The notes beneath the pieces are model-generated. The model was not told the DNA's origin. It searched no databases and saw only the letters and a list, made by a program, of their open reading frames with translations. Positions 43,163 through 52,433 of a stretch of 64,000 bases of DNA are shown piece after piece; position 1 is the first letter of the stretch, and every line of letters starts with the position of its first letter. The translations under genes were made by a program, and so were the position numbers. Source of the stretch: an uncultured Bacilli bacterium (GTDB taxonomy: Bacteria; Bacillota_I; Bacilli_A; RF39; UBA660); assembly GCA_934167485.1 (NCBI GenBank), contig CAKPKL010000007.1, positions 13,411 to 77,410 of the forward strand, in the 5' to 3' direction.

Positions 43163-44926
43163 ATGTTTAAAGTTTTAGGCAATTTAAAGAAAAAAGATAT
43201 AATGTTTATATTTTTGAGCTTTTTACTTGTTGTTGTTCAAGTATGGTTGGAGTTAAAAATACCAGATTATATGAGTTCAATTACTAAGTTAATTCAAATG
43301 GATGGAAATAATATTGGTGATATATTACTTCAAGGTGGATATATGTTATTATGTGCTTTAGGTAGTTTAGTAGCTGCTATAATTGTTGGATATGCATCAG
43401 CACATGTGGCTGCTAATGAATCATTAGAACTTAGAGGTAAGATATTTAAAAAGGTTGGAGAATTTAGTAACGAAGAAGTTAAAAAGTTTTCAACTAGTAG
43501 TTTAATTACTCGTACTACTAATGATGTTACTCAAATTGAAATGTTTATATCTATGGGATTACAAATGATTTTTAGAGCTCCTATTATGGCTATTTGGGCT
43601 ATAACAAAGATAATTAATAAAAGTGTTGAATGGAGTGCACTTACAGGTGGTTGTGTAGTTTTACTTTTAGCAACCATTATTACGCTTATGATAATTGTTA
43701 TACCTAGATTTGAAATAGTACAAAAATTAATTGATAAAATAAATGGAGTTACTAGAGAAAATCTAACAGGTATAAGAGTTATACGTGCTTTTAATGCTGA
43801 GGATTATCAAGAAAAAAGATTTGGTAAAGTAAATGATGATTTAACAAAAAATCAAATGTTTAATCAAAAGTGCTTTGCTATACTTAATCCTATTATGAAT
43901 ATAGTTATGCATTTTTTGACACTTGGTATTTATTTTATTGGGGCATATTTAATAACAAGTGCAACAATATCAGGTAAAATAGAGTTATTCAGTAATATGA
44001 TAGTATTTACAAGCTATGGAATGCAAGTTATTATGTCTTTCTTAATGCTTGCTATGATATTTATGATATGGCCAAGAGCAAGTGTATCTGCTCGTCGTAT
44101 AAATGAAGTGTTAGATGAGAAGGTATCTATTAAGGATGGTAATTTAAATACAAATGATTGTAAAGAAATAGGTACTGTTGAATTTAGAGATGTTTCATTT
44201 AAATATCCAGATGCTGATGAATATTTACTTAAAAATATTTCATTTAAAGTAAACAAAGGAGAAACTATAGCTTTTATAGGTTCAACTGGTTCAGGTAAGA
44301 GTACTCTTATTAATTTAGTACCAAGATTTTATGATGCTACTGATGGTGAAGTATTAATTGATGGTATAAATGTAAAGGATTATACATTAGAAGATTTACA
44401 TAATAAATTAGGTTATGTTCCACAAAAAGCAGTTTTGTTTACAGGAACTGTTAATTCTAATGTTGCATATGGAGATAGTGGGAGAGAAAATATTTCTAAA
44501 GATAAAATAAAAGAGGCAATTAAAGTTGCTCAAGGCGAAGATTTTGTTCTTAAAATGAATAAAAAATATGAATCACATATAGCTCGTGGTGGTACTAATG
44601 TATCTGGTGGTCAAAAACAAAGACTTGCAATAGCAAGGGCAATAGCAAGAGATCCAGAAATTTATATTTTCGATGATTCATTTTCAGCTCTTGATTATAA
44701 AACCGATTCTATTCTTAGAAAAGAATTAAAAAAATATACTAAGGATGCTACAAGTATGATAGTAGCGCAAAGAATAGGTACTATAATTAATGCAGATAAG
44801 ATAGTAGTTCTTGATAAGGGAGAATGTGTTGGAATAGGTACACATAAGGAATTGTTAAAAAAATGTAAAGTGTATAAAGAAATTGCTTTATCACAACTTT
44901 CAAAGGAGGAGTTAGAAAATGCCTAG
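43163..44926 (+). CDS. ABC transporter, heterodimeric exporter subunit 1
   Basis: Residues 1-320 form the six-helix permease domain and 340-580 the ATP-binding domain. Walker A is GSTGSGKST (about 372-380), the signature VSGGQKQR is normal, and Walker B is IYIFDDSFSALD, with Asp in place of the catalytic Glu after Walker B. Such a degenerate site is typical of one subunit in heterodimeric multidrug exporters. The start follows TGAGGTGATAA. The stop overlaps the next gene by 8 bp. Confidence 0.92.
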   Translation: MFKVLGNLKKKDIMFIFLSFLLVVVQVWLELKIPDYMSSITKLIQMDGNNIGDILLQGGYMLLCALGSLVAAIIVGYASAHVAANESLELRGKIFKKVGEFSNEEVKKFSTSSLITRTTNDVTQIEMFISMGLQMIFRAPIMAIWAITKIINKSVEWSALTGGCVVLLLATIITLMIIVIPRFEIVQKLIDKINGVTRENLTGIRVIRAFNAEDYQEKRFGKVNDDLTKNQMFNQKCFAILNPIMNIVMHFLTLGIYFIGAYLITSATISGKIELFSNMIVFTSYGMQVIMSFLMLAMIFMIWPRASVSARRINEVLDEKVSIKDGNLNTNDCKEIGTVEFRDVSFKYPDADEYLLKNISFKVNKGETIAFIGSTGSGKSTLINLVPRFYDATDGEVLIDGINVKDYTLEDLHNKLGYVPQKAVLFTGTVNSNVAYGDSGRENISKDKIKEAIKVAQGEDFVLKMNKKYESHIARGGTNVSGGQKQRLAIARAIARDPEIYIFDDSFSALDYKTDSILRKELKKYTKDATSMIVAQRIGTIINADKIVVLDKGECVGIGTHKELLKKCKVYKEIALSQLSKEELENA

Positions 44927-46883
44927 AATGGGAGGACCGAGTGGAGCACCGGAAAAGTCTAGAGATTTTTCTGGCTCTATGAAAAGATTAATTAAGGGAT
45001 TAAATAATTGGAAAATTATTATGTATATAGCATTAATACTTGCTATGATAAGTGCCATTTTAGCGCTTATTTCACCAAATAAATTGTCAACACTTACTGA
45101 TGAAATAACTATTGAAATAAAACCTAATATAAGTGAAGATGTTATAAAAGATATAATGAAAGATCCTAAAATATCACAAAAAGACAAACAAGAATTAAAT
45201 AAATTAATGGATGATTATAAAAATGGTAATACTGAAAATTTGTTTGAAAAAATAGATAATTTACCAGAATCAATTACTAAAAAAATAGAACCTAAAATGA
45301 ATATGAATAGAATTAAAAGTATAGCTTTATTACTTACAATATTATATATATTGAGTGCTTTATTTAATTATATAGAATCTTATTCAATGACACATGTTTC
45401 TAATAGGTTTGCACAAGATTTAAGAGGTAAGATAAGTTCTAAAATAAATAAACTTCCACTTAAGTATTTTGATACTCATGAAACAGGAGATGTTTTATCA
45501 AGAGTAACTAACGATGTTGATACAATATCACAAAACTTAAATAATAGTTTAGCTACATTAGTTACAAGTTTAACACTTTTTATAGGTTCAATAATTATGA
45601 TGTTTATAACTAATTGGATAATGGCAATAACAGCTATAATATCAAGTTTAATAGGATTTAGTTTAATAGCTATTATACTAAAAAAATCACAAAAATATTT
45701 TACATTAAAACAAAAACAATTAGGGGATATTAATGGATATATAGAAGAAATGTATTCTGGATATAATGTAGTAAAAGCTTATAATGGAAATAAATCTGCA
45801 AATATAGAATTTGATAAATTAAATAATAATTTATATGATTCTAATAAAAAGAGTGCTTTTTTATCTGGACTTATGCCACCAATAATGGGATTTGTTGGAA
45901 ATCTTGGATATGTAGCAGTATGTATAGTAGGAGCACTTCTAGTATCAAAAGGCTATATATCATTTGGAGTCATTGTAGCATTTATGATTTATGTTAGATT
46001 GTTTACCAATCCATTATCACAAATTGCTCAAGCTATGACATCTCTTCAATCAGTAGCTGCTGCAAGTGAAAGAGTATTTGACTTCCTTGATGAAGAAGAA
46101 ATGAGTACACAAGAAAAACAAAAGAAACACATAGATAAATCTAAAGTAAAAGGTGAAATAGAATTTAAAAATGTTAATTTTGGATATAATAAAGATAGAG
46201 TAATAATAAATGATTTTAGTGCGAAAGCAAAAAAAGGTCAAAAGATTGCTATAGTTGGACCTACAGGAGCAGGTAAAACTACTATGGTAAATTTACTTAT
46301 GAAATTTTATGAAATTAATAAAGGGGATATTTTAATTGATGGAGTATCAATACATGATTTAACTCGTGAAAATATACATGATTTATTTGTAATGGTATTG
46401 CAAGATACTTGGTTATTTGAAGGTACTGTTAGAGATAATATTAAATTTAATAAAAAAGATGTAACTGATGAACAAATATGGGAAGTATGTAGAATTGTTG
46501 GAGTGGACCATTTTATTAAAACATTGCCAGGTGGATTAGATGCAGTTTTAAATGATAATGAATCAATAAGTCAAGGACAAAAACAATTAATTACAATAGC
46601 ACGTGGAATGATAGAGGATGCACCTTTCTTAATACTTGATGAGGCAACTTCTAATGTAGATACAAGAACTGAAGAATTAGTAAGTAAAGCTATGGATAAA
46701 TTAACACATGGTAGAACTTCTTTTATAATTGCTCATAGATTATCTACAATTAAAAATGCAGATTTAATATTAGTTATGAAAGATGGAAATATAATAGAAC
46801 AGGGTAACCATAAAGAATTGATGAGTAAAAAAGGTTTTTATGCTGATTTATACAATTCACAATTTGATACAATAATTGATTAA
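44919..46883 (+). CDS. ABC transporter, heterodimeric exporter subunit 2
   Basis: The permease domain begins after a Gly/Pro-rich N-terminus (MPRMGGPSGAPEKSRDF) and has an extended extracellular loop (about 60-130, rich in Lys, Asp and Glu) after the first helix. The ATPase domain has GPTGAGKTT (Walker A, about 447-455), LILDEATSNVD with the catalytic Glu, but the signature motif is ISQGQKQL instead of LSGGQ. The two subunits thus have complementary imperfect sites, as in TM287/288-type exporters. Likely function: drug, peptide or lipid export. Confidence 0.92.
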   Translation: MPRMGGPSGAPEKSRDFSGSMKRLIKGLNNWKIIMYIALILAMISAILALISPNKLSTLTDEITIEIKPNISEDVIKDIMKDPKISQKDKQELNKLMDDYKNGNTENLFEKIDNLPESITKKIEPKMNMNRIKSIALLLTILYILSALFNYIESYSMTHVSNRFAQDLRGKISSKINKLPLKYFDTHETGDVLSRVTNDVDTISQNLNNSLATLVTSLTLFIGSIIMMFITNWIMAITAIISSLIGFSLIAIILKKSQKYFTLKQKQLGDINGYIEEMYSGYNVVKAYNGNKSANIEFDKLNNNLYDSNKKSAFLSGLMPPIMGFVGNLGYVAVCIVGALLVSKGYISFGVIVAFMIYVRLFTNPLSQIAQAMTSLQSVAAASERVFDFLDEEEMSTQEKQKKHIDKSKVKGEIEFKNVNFGYNKDRVIINDFSAKAKKGQKIAIVGPTGAGKTTMVNLLMKFYEINKGDILIDGVSIHDLTRENIHDLFVMVLQDTWLFEGTVRDNIKFNKKDVTDEQIWEVCRIVGVDHFIKTLPGGLDAVLNDNESISQGQKQLITIARGMIEDAPFLILDEATSNVDTRTEELVSKAMDKLTHGRTSFIIAHRLSTIKNADLILVMKDGNIIEQGNHKELMSKKGFYADLYNSQFDTIID

Positions 46884-46904
46884 AAGGTATTTACAAAACA
46901 AAAA

Positions 46905-46937
46905 AAATAGTGTATATTTTATATATCACTATTTCTT
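46905..46937 (+). terminator. Terminator between the ABC operon and tRNA-Gly
   Basis: AAATAGTG and CACTATTT pair around an AT-only loop and are followed by CTT; a weak T tail. Confidence 0.5.
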
Positions 46938-47012
46938 GCAGGTGTAGTACAATGGTTAGTATATGGCCTTGCCAAGGCTAGGATGCCGGTTCGATCCCGG
47001 TCACTTGCTCCA
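46938..47012 (+). tRNA. tRNA-Gly (GCC)
   Basis: GCAGGTGTAGTACAATGGTT starts the gene. The anticodon loop is TTGCCAA in the stem GGCCT/AGGCT region, so the anticodon is GCC, and the T-arm is GCCGGTTCGATCCCGGT. The acceptor stem GCAGGTG pairs with CACTTGC, followed by T and CCA. Confidence 0.96.
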
Positions 47013-47285
47013 AATTTGATTAGAACATTGTAAAATGTTTTAATAAATGGTTTGATTTTTATAAAAATTGTATGTCAGACAATCAAAAAAAATTAAAACT
47101 TTCTAGATTAAGTGCTTTTAGCATTTTTTTTGTTAAATAATAATGTTGCATGATTGTATTTAAATTGATGTAACGTTATAGGTCTTAATAAGATAATTTA
47201 TATTTTCCTTTATTATTATCTTTTAAATACTTCCATAATGGCTTATACTTGTTTATCTATACTCCCTGTGTAAATTATTATTTAT
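47013..47285. other. Intergenic region without a supported gene
   Basis: The only structure is a weak hairpin with a T run near 47111-47132 (GTGCTTTTAGCATTTTTTTT), which could end the tRNA-Gly transcript. No open reading frame with a ribosome-binding site is seen. Confidence 0.4.
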
Positions 47286-48287
47286 CTATTTTTTATTTTT
47301 ATTTATCCACTCAACAGTATCTTTTATTGTCTCTTTTATTTTTCTGTTTTTAAAATTTAAATATTGTTTAGCTTTTTCATTACTAAAATTAGCATTAGAG
47401 GATAATGTATAAAGTGAATACTTTGTAAAAAGTGGAGTTTGTTTTTTTAAGTTATAATATATTTCAAATAAAGGCGCTATTAATTTTACAAGATTTATTG
47501 GTAATACTATTTTAATTTTTTTTCTTTTTTGTAGATTACAAATTAAATCACATAATTCTTTTATTGTTATATATCTATTAGATAAGATATAACATTCACC
47601 TTTAGTACCATTTTTACAAGCACAAATAACACTATCTGTTACATCTCTAACATCAACAAAATCATATCCACCCTTTACACAAGCAAATAATTTGCCACAC
47701 ATTACTTCTTTTACTAATTGTGTTAAGTGACTATTGCCAAAATCATTTGGACCTATAATTCCGGATGGATGAATAATACAAGCATCTAAATCTTTATTTT
47801 TCACAGAATCTATTACATACTTTGCGGCTTCTGCCTTTGTTTTAGCATATAGTCCATGAACATTATCAGGATTAAAATTAGTTATTTCTTTTATTAAGCC
47901 ATTATTAGGTTTTTCTGGGATTGCATGAACACTACTAATATATACAAGTTTTGCTTTTGATTCTAAAACTTTATCTACTATATTTTTAGTACCATTTACA
48001 TTAACATTATAAATAAGTGGGTTGTATTTTGATTTTATATATACAATTGCAGCACAATGAATTACAAATACCTCTTTTCCATTAGTATTTTCAAAAACAG
48101 ATGATAAAGATTCTTTGATTGTTACATCACCGTAGTATATTTTACATTTCAAATTTTCTAGTGATTTTATAGAATCACCTTTTAACACAAAAGCTCTAAT
48201 TTCATTGTCAACATCTCGTTCTAATTTTCTTATAATGTTATTACCTAAAAAGCCATTTGCTCCTGTTATTATATAAATCTTTTTCAT
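47286..48287 (-). CDS. NAD-dependent epimerase/dehydratase (extended SDR)
   Basis: The ATG at 48287 is preferred; an upstream in-frame start would add nonconserved residues. The Rossmann motif is ITGANGFLGNN (about 6-16). The active-site YAKTKAE (Tyr-x3-Lys, about 141-147) follows VYISSVHAIPEK. The central GPNDFG and VDVRDV motifs fit dihydroflavonol-4-reductase-like or 3-beta-HSD-like extended SDRs. The substrate is not known. It is a single gene, convergent with the tRNA-Gly region. Confidence 0.9.
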   Translation of the reverse strand: MKKIYIITGANGFLGNNIIRKLERDVDNEIRAFVLKGDSIKSLENLKCKIYYGDVTIKESLSSVFENTNGKEVFVIHCAAIVYIKSKYNPLIYNVNVNGTKNIVDKVLESKAKLVYISSVHAIPEKPNNGLIKEITNFNPDNVHGLYAKTKAEAAKYVIDSVKNKDLDACIIHPSGIIGPNDFGNSHLTQLVKEVMCGKLFACVKGGYDFVDVRDVTDSVICACKNGTKGECYILSNRYITIKELCDLICNLQKRKKIKIVLPINLVKLIAPLFEIYYNLKKQTPLFTKYSLYTLSSNANFSNEKAKQYLNFKNRKIKETIKDTVEWINKNKK

Positions 48288-48424
48288 AATATTTGTCACC
48301 AACCACTTCACTCTAAAAATCAAATTAAAAATTCCTTTTTTTTTATTATATCACAAAAATAAAAAAATGATTACTAAGGCGATCGAACAGAAAAAATTAA
48401 TTTATTTTTCATTTTAATATATAA

Positions 48425-48533
48425 TCATATTAAAAGTTTGTAAGATTTGTTTAAACCGCTCCAATGACGAATCTGTTCGAACTGTTTAGTTTGAACTTAA
48501 CATATATATACCAATCGAAAGATTGATTTTTTT
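48425..48533 (+). other. Possible small RNA with terminator, between divergent genes
   Basis: A TATAAT at 48420-48425 without a good -35 is followed by an 8-bp hairpin GTTCGAAC/GTTTGAAC (about 48475-48496) and a textbook terminator CAATC-GAAA-GATTG plus ATTTTTTT (48512-48533). No ORF leads into this terminator on the plus strand. A similar GTTCGAACTNTT hairpin follows tmRNA at about 39460. Function unknown; the weak promoter leaves doubt. Confidence 0.3.
48512..48533 (+). terminator. Intrinsic terminator with GAAA loop
   Basis: CAATC and GATTG pair around a GAAA tetraloop, followed by seven T residues. No coding gene ends upstream on this strand. Confidence 0.7.
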
Positions 48534-48720
48534 GCGCGTTTTTGTAAAAAAAATTACTTTATAAGTAGTTCTCTTTTATTTATGTGTTATTTGATACAAT
48601 TTAATGTGATAATTATTATGTTATTATTTAACTAAACTAACGGTCGAGTTAAAATTTTAAATTTATATGATATGTTTTAGGAATTTATATGATATACTTA
48701 TAATAGGAGGAGAGATTTGA

Positions 48721-49782
48721 GTGAAGAGTGTTAAAAAATGGATTGTAGTTTTAATATTAATTATATTGTTATTATTATTTTTTGTTTTGTATTTATTGTT
48801 CGGTAGAGAAAAATCTTTTACTGTTACTTTTAATACAGATGGTGGTACAACAGTTTCATCTATTAAGGTAAAAGACGGAGAAATTCTTGAACTTCCAAAA
48901 GAACCAAAGAAAGCTGGCTATATTTTTGCAGGTTGGATAGATAATAAAGATAATATAATTACTAAAGGTACAAAGTTTAAAGAAAATATTACTTTGAAAG
49001 CAAAATGGATAGATAATAGTGTTGAAACTGTTAAGTTGTCTTTTGATACTGATGGTGGTAATGCAATAGATGATATTACTATGGAAAAAAATAAAAAGAT
49101 TTTATTACCAATTGATCCACAAAAAGATGGTTATATTTTTTATGGTTGGCTTAATGAAGATGGTAACCTTATTTTTAATGATATGATTATTAATAGAGAT
49201 ATGAAATTAAAAACTTATTGGATTAAGAAAGGCGCTAAAACTATAACAATAAAAGTTGATATAGATGGTGAGAATGGTTTTAGAGATATAACTGTTGAAA
49301 AAGGTAAAAAAATAGTATTACCAGTTATTCCAAAAAAAGATGGTTTTGTATTTAAAGGTTGGGTTGATGATTTAGGAAATACTATTACAAAAGATACTAT
49401 AGTAAATGATAATATGACTATCAAGGTTATATGGATAGAGCCTTATACTTGCCCTCTTGATTGTACACCAACAGGTGATGGTAGTAAATGTACAAAAAAA
49501 TTAACTACAGATATGGTTTTTGCAACTGTCTGTCCTAGTGGATATACAATGAGTAGTGGAAAATGTATTGGCTCTAGGTATTACGCTAATAATGGAAATA
49601 ATGGCTGGGAGTGCAACAACAGTAGTGATCGAATGTATGAAGAAGAGGATGGTGTTGGTGGAGCATTTATGTGGTGTGAACCAACTATAGATTTAATAAG
49701 TAATAAGAGTTGTCCAAATGGTTATACTTTAAATGGAGATACATGTAAAAAAATAGAAACTCTAGATTGTAAGGCAAATTAA
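48721..49782 (+). CDS. Surface protein with three InlB B-repeat-like modules and Cys-rich tail
   Basis: The GTG start follows ATAGGAGGAGAGATTTGA. An N-terminal signal anchor (about 6-28) leads to three Listeria-Bacteroides (InlB B) repeats at about 38-95, 104-161 and 170-235, each of the form FDTDGG, K-P, GY-F-GW and ending KAKWI-like strands. The C-terminal 115 residues contain ten cysteines (CPLDCTPTGDG, CPSGYTMSSGKC, CPNGYTLNGDTC), probably disulfide-bonded. Likely an extracellular adhesion or binding protein; no sortase motif is visible, so the anchor is the N-terminal helix. Confidence 0.85.
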   Translation: MKSVKKWIVVLILIILLLLFFVLYLLFGREKSFTVTFNTDGGTTVSSIKVKDGEILELPKEPKKAGYIFAGWIDNKDNIITKGTKFKENITLKAKWIDNSVETVKLSFDTDGGNAIDDITMEKNKKILLPIDPQKDGYIFYGWLNEDGNLIFNDMIINRDMKLKTYWIKKGAKTITIKVDIDGENGFRDITVEKGKKIVLPVIPKKDGFVFKGWVDDLGNTITKDTIVNDNMTIKVIWIEPYTCPLDCTPTGDGSKCTKKLTTDMVFATVCPSGYTMSSGKCIGSRYYANNGNNGWECNNSSDRMYEEEDGVGGAFMWCEPTIDLISNKSCPNGYTLNGDTCKKIETLDCKAN

Positions 49783-49866
49783 AAGTGAAGGATTGGTAAA
49801 ACCAATCTTTTATTTAAATGTTTAATAAAGTATGTTATAATATTCATAAAAGATTTGGTGATGTTT

Positions 49867-50442
49867 ATGGATTATAATAAATTAATAGAGTATATTGAAG
49901 ATAAAAGAATTGTAATAAATGATATTAATTATTATCATGCTTTTGATTATAATAAGCAAAATTTTTCTAGTATGATAATAAATGGAATAAAATCACCAAT
50001 TTTGTTAAATAAAAAAGGAAATGGGCATAATGGAAAATTTTATGTTAGTTTATCAAAAAATGAAAATGTAAAATATTCGGTTAACAAAATTTTAATATAT
50101 CAACCAGCTTTTATAATAGATAATAATATAAAGGTAGTTAAATGTAAAAATTTTATAACGGATGATATTAAAAAATTGTCAATGTTTTCTAGAGTAAGTG
50201 AATTTGATGATGAATATCAAAAATTTTTAAAAGTACCAAAAAAATATATAGTAGGGATACGATATAATTTATATAAAATTTTAATTGAATGTAGTACAAC
50301 TGAAATTATTAAACAAAATTTATTAATTCTAAAACAGATAATAAATGATTTAAGAAAGTCTGGGGTTGATTTACCAATAATTGATTTATCTAATTCTACA
50401 TTAATAAATCAAGAAAAGGTTTTAAGATTAAAAATAAAATAG
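49867..50442 (+). CDS. Hypothetical protein, faintly ADP-ribosyltransferase-like (191 aa)
   Basis: The ATG at 49867 follows TTTGGTGATG. The N-terminal half reads YYHAFDYNKQNF, IINGIKSPILL, GKFYVSLSKN; a Tyr-His start, a conserved GIKSP turn and a YVSLSK strand resemble the ART/PARP-like fold seen in other small proteins, but no catalytic triad can be pinned down. The C-terminal 60 residues are helical. It is followed after 10 bp by DUF1697, so they may be co-transcribed. Confidence 0.5.
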   Translation: MDYNKLIEYIEDKRIVINDINYYHAFDYNKQNFSSMIINGIKSPILLNKKGNGHNGKFYVSLSKNENVKYSVNKILIYQPAFIIDNNIKVVKCKNFITDDIKKLSMFSRVSEFDDEYQKFLKVPKKYIVGIRYNLYKILIECSTTEIIKQNLLILKQIINDLRKSGVDLPIIDLSNSTLINQEKVLRLKIK

Positions 50443-50452
50443 GTGAGAATTT

Positions 50453-51001
50453 ATGATTTTTGTAGCGCTTTTAAGAGGTATAAATATAAGTGGTAAAAAT
50501 AAAATACCAATGAAAGAATTAAAACTAGGATTTGAACAAATAGGTTATACAGAGGTTACTACTTATTTAAATAGTGGTAATGTTATATTTTCAAGTAATA
50601 TAAAGGATAATGATATTATAGTAGATAGTATTCAAAATATGATTAAAAATAAATTTGAATTAGATATACCAGTTTTTGTAATAAGTATAAATGATTTAAA
50701 AGAGATCTTAGATAATAAACCTAGTTGGTGTAAAGTAGAAGACAAAGAAATTTATAATAATATTATATTTATAATGTCTCCATATACTTATCAAGATATT
50801 TATGATGGTTTAGGAGATCCCAATGAAAAAATCGAAAAAATAAAAAATTATAAAAATAGTATTTTTTGGTCTTATATTTTGAAAGAATATAGAAAAACTA
50901 ATTGGTGGAGTAGAACTGCAAATACAAGTGTAAAAGATTTTATAACTATACGCACTGTAAATACAATAACAAAGTTAGTAGAACTCAGTAATAAAAATTG
51001 A
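50453..51001 (+). CDS. DUF1697 family protein
   Basis: The start MIFVALLRGINISGKNKIPM is the DUF1697 signature, followed by YLNSGNVIFSS, and the C-terminal TNWWSRTANTSVKDFITIRTVNTITKL. The family of about 180 aa is widespread and has no known function. The start follows AGGTGAGAATTT. Confidence 0.92.
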   Translation: MIFVALLRGINISGKNKIPMKELKLGFEQIGYTEVTTYLNSGNVIFSSNIKDNDIIVDSIQNMIKNKFELDIPVFVISINDLKEILDNKPSWCKVEDKEIYNNIIFIMSPYTYQDIYDGLGDPNEKIEKIKNYKNSIFWSYILKEYRKTNWWSRTANTSVKDFITIRTVNTITKLVELSNKN

Positions 51002-51057
51002 CAAAAAATAAATTATAATATACAATTTTGTTATGATAGAAGTATGGTGTATGTAGT

Positions 51058-51690
51058 ATGAAGAAATTTCTTAATAAATATATAAATGAAGAACACAAAT
51101 TTGATAAAATAACTATGCTTGGTATATTTAGTTTAATAATAGTTATATCAGGTATATTTGGATGGTTTTATGAATTTATATTTTATTATTTTAATGGTGG
51201 TATGCAACAATTTTATTGGAGAGGTGGAAATTTTTTGCCTTGGATAAATATATATGCAACAGGTTCTATATTGATTTACATATTTAGTTATAAACATAGA
51301 AGTGAACCTCTTAAAATATTTTTGTTAAGTGTTTTAATTACTGGTATTCTTGAATATATATCAGGTGTTGGAATGTATGCTATAACAGGTAGCAGATGTT
51401 GGGATTATAATAGTGAAATATTAAATTTTGGTAATATTGGTGGATTTGTTTGTTTAAGAAGTGTATTATTTTTTGGATTATCAAGTTTAATATTAATGTA
51501 TATGATAGTTCCATTTTGTTTCTTTTTAGCGCGTACTATGAATAAAAAGTTATTTTTGATATTAAGTTTTTCATTATGTTCTATAATTTTAATAGATGAA
51601 TTTTATAATTTATTGTTTGCTAGAATTTTTAATTTACCAAGAGCTTCTAGGATATATAAAAAGTTAGGTTTTCATTATGTAAAATTTTAA
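51058..51690 (+). CDS. Putative ABC-transporter-type IV membrane protein (PF06541-like)
   Basis: Five to six hydrophobic segments are visible. The family pattern is GIFGWFYEF, then GNFLPWINIYATGS, then LEYISG, SRCWDYNSEILNFGNIGGFVCLRSVLFFG. Despite the family name, no transport role has been shown. The start ATG follows a weak ribosome-binding site. It has a terminator after it and is probably a single gene. Confidence 0.85.
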   Translation: MKKFLNKYINEEHKFDKITMLGIFSLIIVISGIFGWFYEFIFYYFNGGMQQFYWRGGNFLPWINIYATGSILIYIFSYKHRSEPLKIFLLSVLITGILEYISGVGMYAITGSRCWDYNSEILNFGNIGGFVCLRSVLFFGLSSLILMYMIVPFCFFLARTMNKKLFLILSFSLCSIILIDEFYNLLFARIFNLPRASRIYKKLGFHYVKF

Positions 51691-51697
51691 TATTGTT

Positions 51698-51728
51698 AAG
51701 AGATTGTTTAAAATACAATCTTTTTTCA
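51698..51728 (+). terminator. Terminator before the two-component system
   Basis: AGATTGT and ACAATCT pair around TTAAAAT and are followed by TTTTT. Confidence 0.8.
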
Positions 51729-51776
51729 TATAAAGTTCACATTTTACTGTATAATAGTTTATAGAGAGGTGTTTAC

Positions 51777-52433
51777 ATGAAGATTTTAGTTGTAGATGAT
51801 GAGATAGGTATTAGAGAAGTAATAAAGGAATATTGCTTAAATGAAGGATATGAAGTAATAGAGGCATCAAATGGACTTGAGGCAATAGACGTTATGAACA
51901 ATTCTGTTGATGTTATTGTTCTCGATATAATGATGCCAAAAATGGATGGATATACAACACTCAAAGAGATAAGAAAAAACTATAAAACTCCAGTAATAAT
52001 GCTATCTGCACGTACTGATGAGTTTGATAAGCTTCAAAGTTTTGATATGGGAGTAGATGATTATGTAACAAAACCATTTAGTCCAAAAGAATTGATTGCT
52101 AGAATTAAAGCAGTAACAAATAGAAATAAGGTTAATGTTGATGAATATGTATATAAGACATTAAAAATAAATTATTTAGGACATAGTGTTTTTATTGATG
52201 ATAAAGAGATAAAATTAACTCCAAAAGAATATGAATTACTTTGTTATTTTGTTCAAAATAAGGGGATAGCTTTATCTAGAGAAAGTTTATTAAGTAAAAT
52301 ATGGGGATATGATTTTTTTGGAGAAGATAGAACTATTGATACACATATAAAGATGTTAAGAAATAATTTAGGCGAGTATAGAAATTTAATAACTACTGTA
52401 AGAGGAATGGGCTATAAATATGAAGAAAAATAA
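51777..52433 (+). CDS. OmpR-family response regulator
   Basis: The receiver domain (1-115) has acidic residues VVDDE, the phosphoacceptor D50 in IVLDIMMPKMDGY, and the conserved Lys in VTKPFSPKEL. The C-terminal winged helix (about 135-215) has LTPKEYELLCYFVQNKGIALSRESLL and TIDTHIKMLRNNL. The start follows AGAGAGGTGTTTAC. The stop overlaps the histidine kinase start, so they form a two-component pair. The regulated genes are unknown. Confidence 0.96.
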   Translation: MKILVVDDEIGIREVIKEYCLNEGYEVIEASNGLEAIDVMNNSVDVIVLDIMMPKMDGYTTLKEIRKNYKTPVIMLSARTDEFDKLQSFDMGVDDYVTKPFSPKELIARIKAVTNRNKVNVDEYVYKTLKINYLGHSVFIDDKEIKLTPKEYELLCYFVQNKGIALSRESLLSKIWGYDFFGEDRTIDTHIKMLRNNLGEYRNLITTVRGMGYKYEEK

